DNA of 64,000 nt from CAZZCN01 sp964652975 (GCA_964652975.1 CAZZCN010000004.1:1-64000); one strand, 5' to 3'. Numbered from the stretch's first letter, positions 35,200 through 44,635 are shown. Made by a program: numbers and translations. The notes: generated by a model not told the origin, from the letters alone.

Positions 35200-36087
35200 A
35201 TGGAATTTTTGCAACAGATGGTAAACGGAATTTCTCTCGGAAGCGTTTACGCCCTGATAGCATTAGGTTATACAATGGTGTATGGCATTGTAAAACTTAT
35301 TAACTTCGCTCACGGTGAAGTTATGATGATTGGTGCCTTTACCGGATATTTTGTAATGAGGGCGATGGGGCCGACTTATCTTTCACTCGTTGTCGCAATT
35401 GCTGCATCAATGGCTGTGTGTGCAATATTAGGAATGACTATCGAGAAGACATGCTATAAGCCTCTTAGGAATGCGCCCAAGATAAATATTTTGATTACAG
35501 CCATAGGATTATCGATATTTCTCCAGAATCTGGCAAGGGTGGTTCCATTTATAGGACCCAACCCTAAGCAGTTTCCTACTTTACCGAATAAGAACATTGA
35601 CATATTCGGATTTCGCATCAGCCAGGTAAAGGTCATCGTTATAATCGTTTCTATTCTTCTGATGATTATTTTAAATATTATTGTAAACTACACCAAGACA
35701 GGGAAAGCTATGAGAGCGACATCTTACGACAGGGATGCAGCTCTTTTAATGGGTATAAATATCAATAGAATAATATCTATAACATTCGCAATAGGTGCAT
35801 CCATCGGCGGTTCTGCCGGTGTCTTGTTCGCACTTTCCTATCCTCAGGTCGAGCCTTACATGGGAGTCATGCCCGGATTAAAGGCTTTTGTCGCAGCAGT
35901 TCTCGGAGGCATAGGGAGCATTCCAGGTGCTATGCTTGGAGGATATATCATGGGTACGGCAGAGACCCTTACTAAAGGGTTCATATCATCAAAACTCGGA
36001 GATGCGGTCGCATTCGGTATTTTGATAATTATTCTGATCATAAGACCCGCAGGTATTTTAGGTAAGAAAACAAACGAGAAGGTTTAG
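35200..36087 (+). CDS. livH: Branched-chain amino acid ABC transporter permease LivH
   Basis: A 295-residue permease with about eight membrane segments. It has NGISLGSVYALIALGYTMVYGIVKLINFAHGEVMM at the N-terminus (first part MEFLQQMVNGISLG), RATSYDRDAALLMGIN in the coupling loop to the ATPases, and GGIGSIPGAMLGGYIMG near the C-terminus. GGGGAGGC precedes the ATG. Pairs with LivM to form the membrane channel. Confidence 0.96.
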   Translation: MEFLQQMVNGISLGSVYALIALGYTMVYGIVKLINFAHGEVMMIGAFTGYFVMRAMGPTYLSLVVAIAASMAVCAILGMTIEKTCYKPLRNAPKINILITAIGLSIFLQNLARVVPFIGPNPKQFPTLPNKNIDIFGFRISQVKVIVIIVSILLMIILNIIVNYTKTGKAMRATSYDRDAALLMGININRIISITFAIGASIGGSAGVLFALSYPQVEPYMGVMPGLKAFVAAVLGGIGSIPGAMLGGYIMGTAETLTKGFISSKLGDAVAFGILIIILIIRPAGILGKKTNEKV

Positions 36088-36121
36088 CTTATATTAAGAC
36101 CCACATAAGTTGGAGGTAAAA

Positions 36122-37150
36122 ATGTTTAAGCGACAAGGACTTAAAAATACATTAACACTTTTAGCAGTATCCGTTGCAGTTTATGCATTGCTTTTGGTAC
36201 TGCAGATAGTAGGAGTGATAGATGAGTATAACGGAAGGCTGCTGGCTCTTTCCGGAATATATTTAATTGTTGCCTTAAGCCTCAACCTTGTTACAGGATT
36301 TACCGGGCAGCTGGCCTTGGGACACGCAGGATTCATGTGCGTCGGAGCATATAGCACGGCGATAGGAATCATGCAATTTCATTTGCCGATGATCATAGCA
36401 ATAATACTTGGAGGAATTGTATCCTCAATATTCGGTCTTGTTATTGGATTCCCGACTCTAAGACTTCGAGGAGACTACCTTGCCATAGCCACTTTAGGGT
36501 TTGGTGAGATTATAAGAGTTACTGTAATCAATCTGGATAAGCTCACCGGTGGTGCATCAGGGCTTGACGGAATACCTTCGTTTTCCGATACCGGTGATTA
36601 CCTGATAGATGCACTCATTCGATACACATGGGTTTTTGGATTTGCTATTTTTGTCATTGTCGTAATCAGCAATTTAATCAAATCGTCCAATGGAAGAGCT
36701 ATTATTTCGGTAAGAGAGGATGAAATTGCGGCTAATTCAATGGGGGTGAATACGTCATATCAGAAAATTTATGCTTTTGTCATATCCGCTTTCATAGCAG
36801 GACTTGGCGGAGGCTTGTATGCAGCATTTATTGGCTATTTGAACCCTGTAATGTTCGGATTTCTTTCATCGGTCAATATAGTTATTATAATAGTTCTTGG
36901 AGGCCTTGGCAGTATAACAGGTACGATTTTTGCAGCCATAGGATTCACGTATATACAGGAATGGCTTAGAGTATTTAAGGATTTCCGCCTTGTTATTTTC
37001 GGACTTGCATTAATTGCAGTCATGCTTTTTTGGCCCAGTGGCCTTATGGGCAACAAAGAAATCTCAATTATCGGCATCCTTAACAAAGAAGCCAGAGCTA
37101 AGCATTTTGACAAAATCAAAAGCTTCATCAGCAAGAGAAAGAGAGGTTAG
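36122..37150 (+). CDS. livM: Branched-chain amino acid ABC transporter permease LivM
   Basis: A 342-residue permease. Conserved segments include LVTGFTGQLALGHAGFMCVGAY, LRLRGDYLAIATLGFGEI and the coupling loop ISVREDEIAANSMGVN, then GGLGSITGTIFAAIGF. ATG 36122 was preferred to TTG 36110 because GGAGGTAAA lies between them, correctly spaced for the ATG. Its stop is seven bases before livG. Confidence 0.96.
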   Translation: MFKRQGLKNTLTLLAVSVAVYALLLVLQIVGVIDEYNGRLLALSGIYLIVALSLNLVTGFTGQLALGHAGFMCVGAYSTAIGIMQFHLPMIIAIILGGIVSSIFGLVIGFPTLRLRGDYLAIATLGFGEIIRVTVINLDKLTGGASGLDGIPSFSDTGDYLIDALIRYTWVFGFAIFVIVVISNLIKSSNGRAIISVREDEIAANSMGVNTSYQKIYAFVISAFIAGLGGGLYAAFIGYLNPVMFGFLSSVNIVIIIVLGGLGSITGTIFAAIGFTYIQEWLRVFKDFRLVIFGLALIAVMLFWPSGLMGNKEISIIGILNKEARAKHFDKIKSFISKRKRG

Positions 37151-37156
37151 GACAAT

Positions 37157-37948
37157 ATGGTCGTTTTAGAGACAAAAAACCTTTCTATAGAATTTGGTGG
37201 TCTTAAAGCCGTTTCGAATTTTAATTTTGCAATCAACGAAGGAGATCTGGTAGGTCTAATTGGACCGAATGGAGCAGGCAAAACAACAGTTTTCAACATG
37301 CTGTCAGGAATTTACAACCCCACATCCGGAAGCATATTGTTCAACACACAGAAATCCAAACTTGTAAATATCAACAAGCACAAGCCATATCAGACAACGA
37401 GGGAGGGCATTGCCAGAACATTCCAGAACATCAGACTGTTCAAGAATCTGACTGTCATGGACAACGTGCGAATTGCATTACATACAAGTGCCAGATATAA
37501 CTCACTGCAAGCCATACTCCGGACACCTGCATTTTACAAGGAAGAGGTTCGGATCAAAGAACGTGCACAGGAATTACTTAAGATTTTCAATCTTGATTCC
37601 AAGCAGAACGAGCTAGCCAAGAACCTTCCATACGGTGAACAGCGCAAGCTTGAAATTACAAGGGCACTCGCTACAGACCCCAAGCTCTTGCTGCTGGATG
37701 AGCCCGCTGCCGGCATGAATCCTCAGGAGACACAGAACCTGATGCAGCTAATTAAATTCATACGAGAGAAATTTGACCTTACCATTCTTCTGATTGAACA
37801 CGACATGAGCCTTGTCATGGGGATTTGTGAGCGGATAACTGTTCTGGATTACGGAGTTACTCTTGCCGAAGGTACGCCGGAACAGATAAGCAAGGACCCT
37901 AAGGTTATCAAGGCATACCTGGGAGAGGACGGTGGTTTCAGTGCTTAA
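37157..37948 (+). CDS. livG: Branched-chain amino acid ABC transporter ATPase LivG
   Basis: A 263-residue ABC ATPase. Walker A is GPNGAGKTT (about 36-44), the ABC signature is in LPYGEQRKLEITRAL, Walker B is LLLLDEPAAGMNP and the switch His is in IEHDM. TREGIARTFQNIRLF is characteristic of LivG. It overlaps livF by up to 17 bases. Confidence 0.96.
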   Translation: MVVLETKNLSIEFGGLKAVSNFNFAINEGDLVGLIGPNGAGKTTVFNMLSGIYNPTSGSILFNTQKSKLVNINKHKPYQTTREGIARTFQNIRLFKNLTVMDNVRIALHTSARYNSLQAILRTPAFYKEEVRIKERAQELLKIFNLDSKQNELAKNLPYGEQRKLEITRALATDPKLLLLDEPAAGMNPQETQNLMQLIKFIREKFDLTILLIEHDMSLVMGICERITVLDYGVTLAEGTPEQISKDPKVIKAYLGEDGGFSA

Positions 37949-38645
37949 AATTGTAAACTTAAGTGTTTTCTACGGCACCATTCAAGCACTTTCGAATATT
38001 GATTTTGAAGTCAGTCAAGGTGAAATTGTTACTTTGATAGGGGCCAACGGCGCAGGGAAAAGCACTATTCTCAAGACAATCTCAGGATTGATACCGCCTA
38101 AAAGCGGTACTGTGTCATTTTTTGATACTCCTATTGTCGGAGTCGCTGCTAATAAAATAGTTGAAATGGGCATGAGTCATGTACCCGAGGGCAGAAGGGT
38201 TTTTGCCAATCTTACTGTTCTGGAGAACCTTGAGATGGGTGCTTTTACACGCAAAAACAAAGTCGAGATTAAAGACGACCTGGAGATGGTTTTTACAAGG
38301 TTTCCAAGGCTTAAGGAAAGAGTCAAACAGGATGCGGGTACTCTTAGCGGTGGAGAGCAGCAGATGCTGGCGATGGGGCGCGCTCTTATGAGCAGACCCA
38401 GGCTTTTACTAATGGACGAGCCGTCAATGGGGCTGGCACCGTTATTGGTTAACGAAATATTTTCTATCATCAAGGATATTAACAGCACAGGAACCACCGT
38501 TTTGCTGGTGGAGCAAAATGCAAACATGGCGCTATCAATCGCCAACAGGGCCTACGTTCTTGAGACTGGCAAGATAGTACTTTCCGGGAACGCAGCTGAA
38601 TTGGCGGCAAGTGAAGAGGTAAGGAAGGCATATCTTGGGGTATAG
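37932..38645 (+). CDS. livF: Branched-chain amino acid ABC transporter ATPase LivF
   Basis: A 237-residue ABC ATPase. Walker A GANGAGKST, MSHVPEGRRVFANLTVLENLEMG typical of LivF, signature LSGGEQQMLAMGRAL, Walker B LLLMDEPSMGLAP. The start is GTG 37932 or GTG 37941 inside the end of livG; the second is better spaced from the GGAGAGG upstream. Confidence 0.95.
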   Translation: MVSVLKIVNLSVFYGTIQALSNIDFEVSQGEIVTLIGANGAGKSTILKTISGLIPPKSGTVSFFDTPIVGVAANKIVEMGMSHVPEGRRVFANLTVLENLEMGAFTRKNKVEIKDDLEMVFTRFPRLKERVKQDAGTLSGGEQQMLAMGRALMSRPRLLLMDEPSMGLAPLLVNEIFSIIKDINSTGTTVLLVEQNANMALSIANRAYVLETGKIVLSGNAAELAASEEVRKAYLGV

Positions 38646-38667
38646 GTAAAAACAGGAGGTAAGAATT

Positions 38668-39297
38668 ATGTATGTAAAAGACAAAATGACTATCAATCCT
38701 TTCACGGTATCACCCGATGATTCAGTTGCTGATACGCTTGAGCTAATGCGTTCGAAGAATATCCGCAGAGTCCCTGTAATGCAAAACAGACAACTTGTAG
38801 GAATTGTAACCGAACGCAAATTAATCGAAGTATCTCCTTCACCTGCTACGTCGCTGAGTGTTTTCGAGATAAATTATCTACTGTCTAAAACGAAAATTGA
38901 ATCCATAATGACAAAAAACGTTATAACAGTTGCGCCCGACACTCTTGTTGAGGACGCGGCCGTTATCATGCGAGAAAACAAAATAAGCGGACTTCCTGTA
39001 ATGGTCGGCTCTGAACTGGTCGGTATTATAACTGAATCTGCAATATTCGATGCATTCATAGAGATTATGGGATATAGAGACAAGGGAAGCCGCATAGCGG
39101 TCAAGGTTATTAACAACAAGCCTGGCGTTCTTAAGACGATTGCAGGGATTATAAGTGATTTTGATGTCAACATATCGCATATTGTATTTCAAGGTGAGGA
39201 GATTATACTGAGGATCGGCACCGTTAACACCAAGGAGATAGTAGATCTGATTGTGCAAAACGGATTTGAAGTTACTTCGGTTGATTATTTCAATTAG
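38668..39297 (+). CDS. CBS-pair plus ACT domain protein (AcuB-like)
   Basis: A 209-residue protein with two CBS motifs (residues about 1-65, KDKMTINPFTVSPDDSVADTL, and about 75-130, IESIMTKNVITVAPDTLVEDA) followed by a C-terminal ACT domain (about 140-205, RIAVKVINNKPGVLKTIAGIISDFDVNISHI). CBS pairs bind adenine nucleotides and ACT domains bind amino acids, so it is probably a sensor. Only 22 bases after livF with AGGAGGTAAG before the ATG; it is regularly found with liv genes in Clostridia and may modulate branched-chain amino acid uptake or metabolism. Confidence 0.9.
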   Translation: MYVKDKMTINPFTVSPDDSVADTLELMRSKNIRRVPVMQNRQLVGIVTERKLIEVSPSPATSLSVFEINYLLSKTKIESIMTKNVITVAPDTLVEDAAVIMRENKISGLPVMVGSELVGIITESAIFDAFIEIMGYRDKGSRIAVKVINNKPGVLKTIAGIISDFDVNISHIVFQGEEIILRIGTVNTKEIVDLIVQNGFEVTSVDYFN

Positions 39298-39430
39298 AAA
39301 AATGCGTTTTTAGCTATACAACCCATTTATAAATTCTTCAAACTTCATGAAAGTTCTTTAGCTGTTTTAAATAAGTAAAGGCAGATTTGGATTGTGCTTT
39401 TGCAAAATCACTCATTGTAATTTTGTGATT

Positions 39431-39760
39431 TCAGACAAATACAAATTGAACCAAAACCATATATATTACAGTGCCAATGCCTATGCTAATGAGATTGTTT
39501 CTCTTCCAGATATGTAGTGCAATGACTATGGCTATTGCTATGAACTGAGGTGCAAAGGTCGATATTACTGCGAAATTTATTGTTTTGATGCAGTACACTA
39601 TTAGAATGGCAATAACTGCTGCAGGTAGGCTTTTACCCAGATATTTCACCAGCCCGGACGGCTGCTGCCCTCTGCCGAATACCGCAAAGGGAAACAGCCT
39701 TGTTGCAAAGGTGCAGACTGCTATGACTGTTATCATTAAAATCTCATTCTTATCAGCCAT
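39431..39760 (-). CDS. azlD: AzlD family branched-chain amino acid exporter subunit
   Basis: A 109-residue membrane protein with three to four hydrophobic segments, matching AzlD (ATRLFPFAVFGRG, VKYLGKSLPAAVIAILIVYC). It is the small partner of AzlC in export of branched-chain amino acids. Its start overlaps the end of azlC by eight bases. Convergent to the liv operon, giving uptake and export genes side by side. Confidence 0.92.
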   Translation of the reverse strand: MADKNEILMITVIAVCTFATRLFPFAVFGRGQQPSGLVKYLGKSLPAAVIAILIVYCIKTINFAVISTFAPQFIAIAIVIALHIWKRNNLISIGIGTVIYMVLVQFVFV

Positions 39761-40595
39761 TGCGTGAGTCCTCCAGTAAACCGGCCGTTACAGTTTTTTC
39801 GTTAATATCAGCTATTGAATTTTTATCCTTTGCATCAGTCACTAAATTTTTATCGTTCGCAGAAGCTGCTTTTATTTCCTCGTTCATACAAACATCACAC
39901 ATCTCTTCATGCTCCCTCATTCTGCCTTTCAACGCCAGAAGTATAACAATGGCTGATATTAATGATGGCAAAATAAATTTACCAGGACCAAAAATCAACA
40001 AGGATATGCCGCCGCATAGTATTCCTGTAATAGCAGGAATCTTGCTTCTGGATGCTAACCATTGCTCGACAAATATTACAGTAAAAAGCGCGGTCATGGC
40101 AAAATCGATGCCTTTCGTATTGAATGTAATAAATTCTCCGGCAATTGCACCCAGTACCGAGCCGGATATCCAGTATATATGATTCAAAATGGCAATGGAA
40201 AGGAAAACTCTGTTTTCGTCAAGACTATCGGGGGTTTTTTCTGCGCATAAAAGTGAATAAGTCTCGTCGGTAAGAGAGAATATCATATAAAAATACGCCT
40301 TGCCCATTCTCTTGAACTTCTCAATAAACGACAGTCCGTAAAATATATGCCTGCCATTTATTGACAAGGTCATCAGTATTACAGATACAAAGTTCATTCC
40401 GCTGCCAAGCATGCCGACCATTGCGTATTGCATTGAACCGGCAAAGACAAACAAACTCATAAAAAATGCCCAGATAAAATTATACCCGGCTTTTTGCAAT
40501 AAAATTCCAAACGCCACTCCCAGGAATAAATACCCGAAAAGCACAGGAATTGTCTTGATAAATGCATATTTTAATACTTTTTTTATATTATTCAC
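39753..40595 (-). CDS. azlC: AzlC family branched-chain amino acid permease
   Basis: A membrane protein of about 280 residues with seven or eight helices. Family features include PVLFGYLFLGVAFGILLQKAG, VFAGSMQYAMVGML, and NGRHIFYGLSF. The last 50 residues are an unusual hydrophilic, Lys/Asp/Asn-rich cytoplasmic tail (HEEMCDVCMNEE, NDKNLVTDAKDKNS) not typical of the family. Start uncertain: GTG 40595 gives a normal-length protein; TTG 40616 lies further upstream in frame. Confidence 0.92.
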   Translation of the reverse strand: MNNIKKVLKYAFIKTIPVLFGYLFLGVAFGILLQKAGYNFIWAFFMSLFVFAGSMQYAMVGMLGSGMNFVSVILMTLSINGRHIFYGLSFIEKFKRMGKAYFYMIFSLTDETYSLLCAEKTPDSLDENRVFLSIAILNHIYWISGSVLGAIAGEFITFNTKGIDFAMTALFTVIFVEQWLASRSKIPAITGILCGGISLLIFGPGKFILPSLISAIVILLALKGRMREHEEMCDVCMNEEIKAASANDKNLVTDAKDKNSIADINEKTVTAGLLEDSRNG

Positions 40596-40616
40596 ACCTT
40601 TCAAAATAATGAACAA

Positions 40617-40975
40617 AAAATAAATATTATGATTACAAAATATAATAGGTTTATATTGCTAATATATTTTGTAATTACCTTTTGCTGTTATATATTTTTG
40701 TTGCAGCTTTTTGATATTATATATTTTTATGTGAATATTGTCTAGGTTGGTAAGCCTTCATATGAAATAATGCTAAATTAACCAGCTAATCTGGCTAGTG
40801 CACATTAATGAAAAATTAGTTCAAAACAAAAAAAATAATACATCACAAGGCGATAATATAGGTAAAAGCTATTACTTAGATGTGTGTAAATAATCACATA
40901 TGCTTTAATAAAAAATCTATGCTATAATTAGAAGGTATAAAAAATTATAGCGTCAAAAAAGAGGTAGATAGCGTA
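40617..40975. other. Divergent intergenic region azlC/sortase
   Basis: About 360 AT-rich bases serving both azlCD (leftward) and the sortase operon (rightward). A TATAAT at 40923-40928 about 50 bases before the sortase start is a likely -10 element, with TGCTTT as weak -35. TTATATATTTTT occurs twice in 40686-40727. No RNA motif is recognised. Confidence 0.45.
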
Positions 40976-41710
40976 ATGGAAGTAAAGGTAGTTTCACAAT
41001 TAGAGTATAAGGCAAGGGTTTCATCCGATTTTAAAAGACGGTTAAGAAGGCTTTTCATAGGAGCGATTCCTTATGTTCTTTTCCTTATTGCACTTTCGTG
41101 GATTAGTATTGGATCTTTACGCTTCGTGGAGCGGGAATCGGTATTGGCTATGTTTTTAACCCAAAAAGATGATATCATTACTGCAAATGAGTGGCATGGC
41201 AAGGACTGGGCGACTTCCATTCCTGACGAAAGACCTACCGTCTATCCAGGGAAACGTGCCACAGTACGTGAAGACGATATTCTGCTAGTTCCTTTCTTTT
41301 ATATCGGCGAGAAGATAGGTACGATAAAGTTTCCGAGTATAGATCACAGTGTAGACGCCATTCAAGGAGATGAAGAGCCACAGTTTCGTCTAGGGGCAGG
41401 TCATTCCTTACATACATATCTGCCTGGACAGGATAATAACTCTGTTTTTGGAGCACACCGCACCACTTACTTTAAGAAGCTTGAGAATATAAAAGTTGGC
41501 GATGCAGTTAATTTCGAAGCGGTCTATGGTTACTTCAAGTATAAGATTGACGAGATTCGAATAATAAACGGCGGAGACAATTCAGTAGCCAAGGAGACAA
41601 GCAAAGAGCAGCTGACATTGTACACATGCTATCCTTTTACATATTTTGGCAACGCACCCAAGAGGTTCGTTCTTATATGCAGCCTTGTTGAAAGTGAGAT
41701 TTACAAATGA
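40976..41710 (+). CDS. srtD: Class D sortase
   Basis: A 244-residue membrane-anchored transpeptidase. One N-terminal hydrophobic helix (about 30-50) precedes the sortase fold with the catalytic His in FGAHRTTYF (about 162), Cys in TLYTCYPF (about 216) and Arg in KRFVLICSL (about 230). The T-L-x-T-C pattern and size fit class D. It attaches proteins with an LPxTG-like signal to the cell wall; no such substrate is encoded nearby. AAGAGGTAGAT precedes the ATG. The next gene overlaps by four bases. Confidence 0.92.
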   Translation: MEVKVVSQLEYKARVSSDFKRRLRRLFIGAIPYVLFLIALSWISIGSLRFVERESVLAMFLTQKDDIITANEWHGKDWATSIPDERPTVYPGKRATVREDDILLVPFFYIGEKIGTIKFPSIDHSVDAIQGDEEPQFRLGAGHSLHTYLPGQDNNSVFGAHRTTYFKKLENIKVGDAVNFEAVYGYFKYKIDEIRIINGGDNSVAKETSKEQLTLYTCYPFTYFGNAPKRFVLICSLVESEIYK

Positions 41711-42579
41711 AATCAAAAGTTGTGACTTTGTCATCCATATGTATAAGTGTTGGAATAGTAATGGCTTCCTTGGCACTTATAGGCTCACTATTTTTGCAGA
41801 ATACGCTATTTTCGTCTTCATACTACAAAAGCGTGACCCAATCAACGAATTATATTCCTTTGATTAAGCAATCCATTGCCAAAGAAATGAATGGACAGAG
41901 CAGCTACGTTGGTATACCTATAGAGACTTTAACAGCAGGACTTGAGGACAACGCTCTCAGGACATCGCTTGACAGCCATATTGACAGGTTAATGATATAT
42001 TTGCTCCAAAAGGGAGATTTTACTAAAAGCATATATCCTTCTGATCTTTTCAAAAAGCAGCTTGATATATTTATCAAGGCAGAAGGTACTAAAGGCGATT
42101 ACACACCAACAGTAGAGCAATATACACTATTAGAAGACGTTGCGAAGGATTCTGCAGTAATCACGGAGCAAGTCGTCAATCTAGTCAATATGGACCTGGT
42201 TAAGGACATAGCTGAATTCAAGAGAATATACCGTTTTGCAAATATATTGAGAATGATCACCTGGCCCGTAATTGCCTCACTCATTGTGTTATTGGGCCTG
42301 TTGTTTATTATTCACAGGAAGAAGGTTACAAGAGCGGTTTTATTTGCTTTTTCTGCATTTTGGATTGTTGGGGCGTCATTAATGGTCCCTGCTATTATAG
42401 TTTCGTTTTCTGGCATTGCCAAGAGGTTGTCAATCCAGACACCATATCTTAAATACGCAATTGATACCTGGCTCACAATTGCAAGTCAGTTTATCCTTTA
42501 TACAGGTATAGCAATCTTCGTAATTTCTACAATAGTGCTTCTTGCAAGAATCCTGGCAATCAGAACGAAACCGATTTGA
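41707..42579 (+). CDS. Membrane protein coupled to the sortase gene
   Basis: A 290-residue protein with one N-terminal helix (about 8-30), an extracellular region of about 160 residues without cysteines, and three C-terminal membrane helices (about 190-210, 217-240 and 262-283). The ATGA overlap with the sortase implies equimolar production and a shared function. I do not recognise a named family. It could position the sortase or act as an assembly partner. Confidence 0.75.
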   Translation: MKSKVVTLSSICISVGIVMASLALIGSLFLQNTLFSSSYYKSVTQSTNYIPLIKQSIAKEMNGQSSYVGIPIETLTAGLEDNALRTSLDSHIDRLMIYLLQKGDFTKSIYPSDLFKKQLDIFIKAEGTKGDYTPTVEQYTLLEDVAKDSAVITEQVVNLVNMDLVKDIAEFKRIYRFANILRMITWPVIASLIVLLGLLFIIHRKKVTRAVLFAFSAFWIVGASLMVPAIIVSFSGIAKRLSIQTPYLKYAIDTWLTIASQFILYTGIAIFVISTIVLLARILAIRTKPI

Positions 42580-42641
42580 TCGGGATAAAATCATATTCTG
42601 CTAGAAATTTGCGTCTGGAGAGTAATAGCATATTCACTTTA

Positions 42642-44257
42642 TCATGTTGCAACAAAATAAAAAACTTGATCGGCAAATCTGATTTTACATTTTTCGGGCA
42701 GGAGATACTCCTGCTTTTTTTTAATTTTCATGTCATCAATATAGGTACCGTTTCTTGTATCGAGATCTTCAATAAAAAATGAATTCTCTCTACGGGTAAT
42801 TCGTGCATGCACTCTCCCTACAGAAAGCGAATTAATCTTGAAATCCACCTTTATACCATCTCTACCAATCAAAAAATCGTCAACCAGTATATAAGCCTTC
42901 TGTCCTAAAGTCTCCTGTGGTGTTCCAGGGATTCCATTGCAAAGCATCGCTATTCTGCTCTTATCGACACTTCTCTGCAAAAGAGTTGTCTTTTCTTCTG
43001 TTACAGCAAACAGATTACAATCTTGAGGGTCCATAGGATAAGGTTTTGAATCTGTTAAAATTCTAATCGGTGACTTCGGATTGAAAAGTAAAATAATATC
43101 AGCCAAAGCACAGAAAATCAAAATCAGAACTACGGCAAAAACTGGTAGATATCTGTTGGAAAACATATTCTGATTCCTTAGAATCACAAATGAGAGGAGA
43201 ATAAGTGAGAATTCAATTAAAAGGGTTGAAATTATAAAAACAGGTGTAAATTGAAACTTTGATAGAAAACTATCACCAATACGATGACGCTTTGAATTTC
43301 CCCGAAGCCCGTTATTATTGACTCTGCTACTATTTAAACGCTCTTCAAGAGACTTTGGTATTACATCATTATGTAAAGGCGATACTATCGAATTTACATC
43401 GATAATTTCAGGAAAATTTTCAATTAATTCTATTCCTTCTGCTAGATTAGCCAGGTTCCAAACGGACAAAATCTCAATTTCCTGTTCAGTGAAAAAATCA
43501 TTGATGCGCATACTATGAATACAATCCAGTTCTGATTCAAGAGAATCGGATCTATCTGAATTATATGTCAAATCACTGTTGTGACTGGCCACATCATCGT
43601 CATCGTCATCGTCATCATCATTGTCATCATCATCATCGTCATAATTACNNNNNNNNNNNNNNNNNNNNNNNNNNNNNNNNNNNNNNNNNNNNNNNNNNNN
43701 NNNNNNNNNNNNNNNNNNNNNNNNNNNNNNNNNNNNNNNNNNNNNNNNTCATCGTCATCGTCATCGTCATCATCATTGTCATCATCATCATCGTCATAAT
43801 TACTATTTGCATTTATTTCATTAAGCAACAGTAATTTGAAAAGACCATTCAAAAATGGTTTTATTGGATCTGACTCACACACTGCATTGACAATAGGTAA
43901 ATAACTAAAATAAATGTCCTTAATACAAAGGTCAACGGTACCTTCAAGTATATAAAACTCAGATAAACTGTGCTTAAGAGAATGCGGGTCCAGAAAGTGG
44001 TCGACACACCATTTCAAGCAATTTGCGTACGAAAGTATTATCTCAATTGCTGTTCTACGTGACACCTTTTTATCGACAATAAATTGACTTAGCGGAAGCA
44101 TACCTGAAATATCAGTTTCTATAATAGTTTTACAGTCCTTGATAGATATCGACATTGGAAGAATGTGATGATTAGAATTTTTGAGCAGACAATCAATCTG
44201 ATAATAGGGAATCAAGAAAGAATTATCAATCTCTTCAGATATTAAAACTTTTCTCAT
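42642..44257 (-). CDS. DUF6382-FHA protein (split by an assembly gap)
   Basis: Read as one gene. The N-terminal part (from 44257) matches DUF6382 (MRKVLISEEIDNSFLIPYYQ, LLLNEI at its end), followed by a long Asp/Asn-rich tract at the gap. The second part has two membrane helices (about PVFIISTLLIEFSLILLSF and LPVFAVVLILIFCALADII) and a C-terminal FHA domain: LIGRDGIKVDF, LSVGRVHARITRR and LDTRNGTYIDD. FHA domains bind phosphothreonine, so a regulatory role in pilus function is likely. If 100 N and one 55-bp duplicate are removed, 1616 becomes 1461 bases, exactly 487 codons. Last gene of the Tad operon. Confidence 0.88.
42698..42722 (+). terminator. Terminator inside the 3' coding end of the opposing FHA gene
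   Basis: GCAGGAG, loop ATA and CTCCTGC form a perfect 7-bp stem followed by eight T residues on the plus strand. It serves the sortase operon, which ends at 42579, but its bases also encode KKKQEYLLPEK of the FHA protein on the minus strand. Confidence 0.8.
43649..43748. other. Assembly gap with duplicated flanks
   Basis: 100 N. Bases 43594-43648 and 43749-43803 are identical (55 bp), so the contigs overlap. Located in a CAT/CGT-rich trinucleotide tract encoding poly-Asp. Confidence 0.97.
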
Positions 44258-44263
44258 CCGCTA

Positions 44264-44476
44264 CTAGTCTCCTGCCTTGCTTTCGGAAAGTATACTTTGA
44301 TCTCCGAAAACATTAGTGATAAGATCTGTTGCGTATGATGTGATTGCTGTTCTAAACAAAAGGGCAAGACTTATAAGCACAGCAATGATTAGCACGATTT
44401 CTACCGTGCCAAAACCTTTGCGATGCCTCAATATGTTAGTTTTTCTTTGTATCTTTTGGCTTGAAATTAATCTCAT
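44264..44476 (-). CDS. Flp-type (type IVb) pilin
   Basis: A 70-residue pilin-like protein. A basic leader (MRLISSQKIQRKTNILRHRK) is followed by the prepilin-type junction G|FGTVE and a hydrophobic helix (EIVLIIAVLISLALLF). Glu at +5 position after cleavage and the short length are typical of Flp1-like pilins. ATG 44476 was chosen because GAAAGGGGAAAATC lies upstream. It would be polymerised by the TadA-TadBC machinery encoded just before it. No prepilin peptidase is visible in the window. Confidence 0.88.
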   Translation of the reverse strand: MRLISSQKIQRKTNILRHRKGFGTVEIVLIIAVLISLALLFRTAITSYATDLITNVFGDQSILSESKAGD

Positions 44477-44635
44477 TTTTGATTTTCCCCTTTCTGTTAT
44501 TTTGGTTGATTCAATAGTTGGTATTTGATAAAAACAATAGATATTCAAGCGTGCTCATTATTATTAGCTTCCATGTTTAATTCATATAACTTTTTTAATT
44601 GTAATTAAGCGTTAATTCGCTCATGCTATTACTTC

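Noticed and set aside
38177..38545. Minus-strand 122-codon frame inside livF
   Set aside because: Antisense to a conserved ABC ATPase with no ribosome-binding site or recognisable domain.
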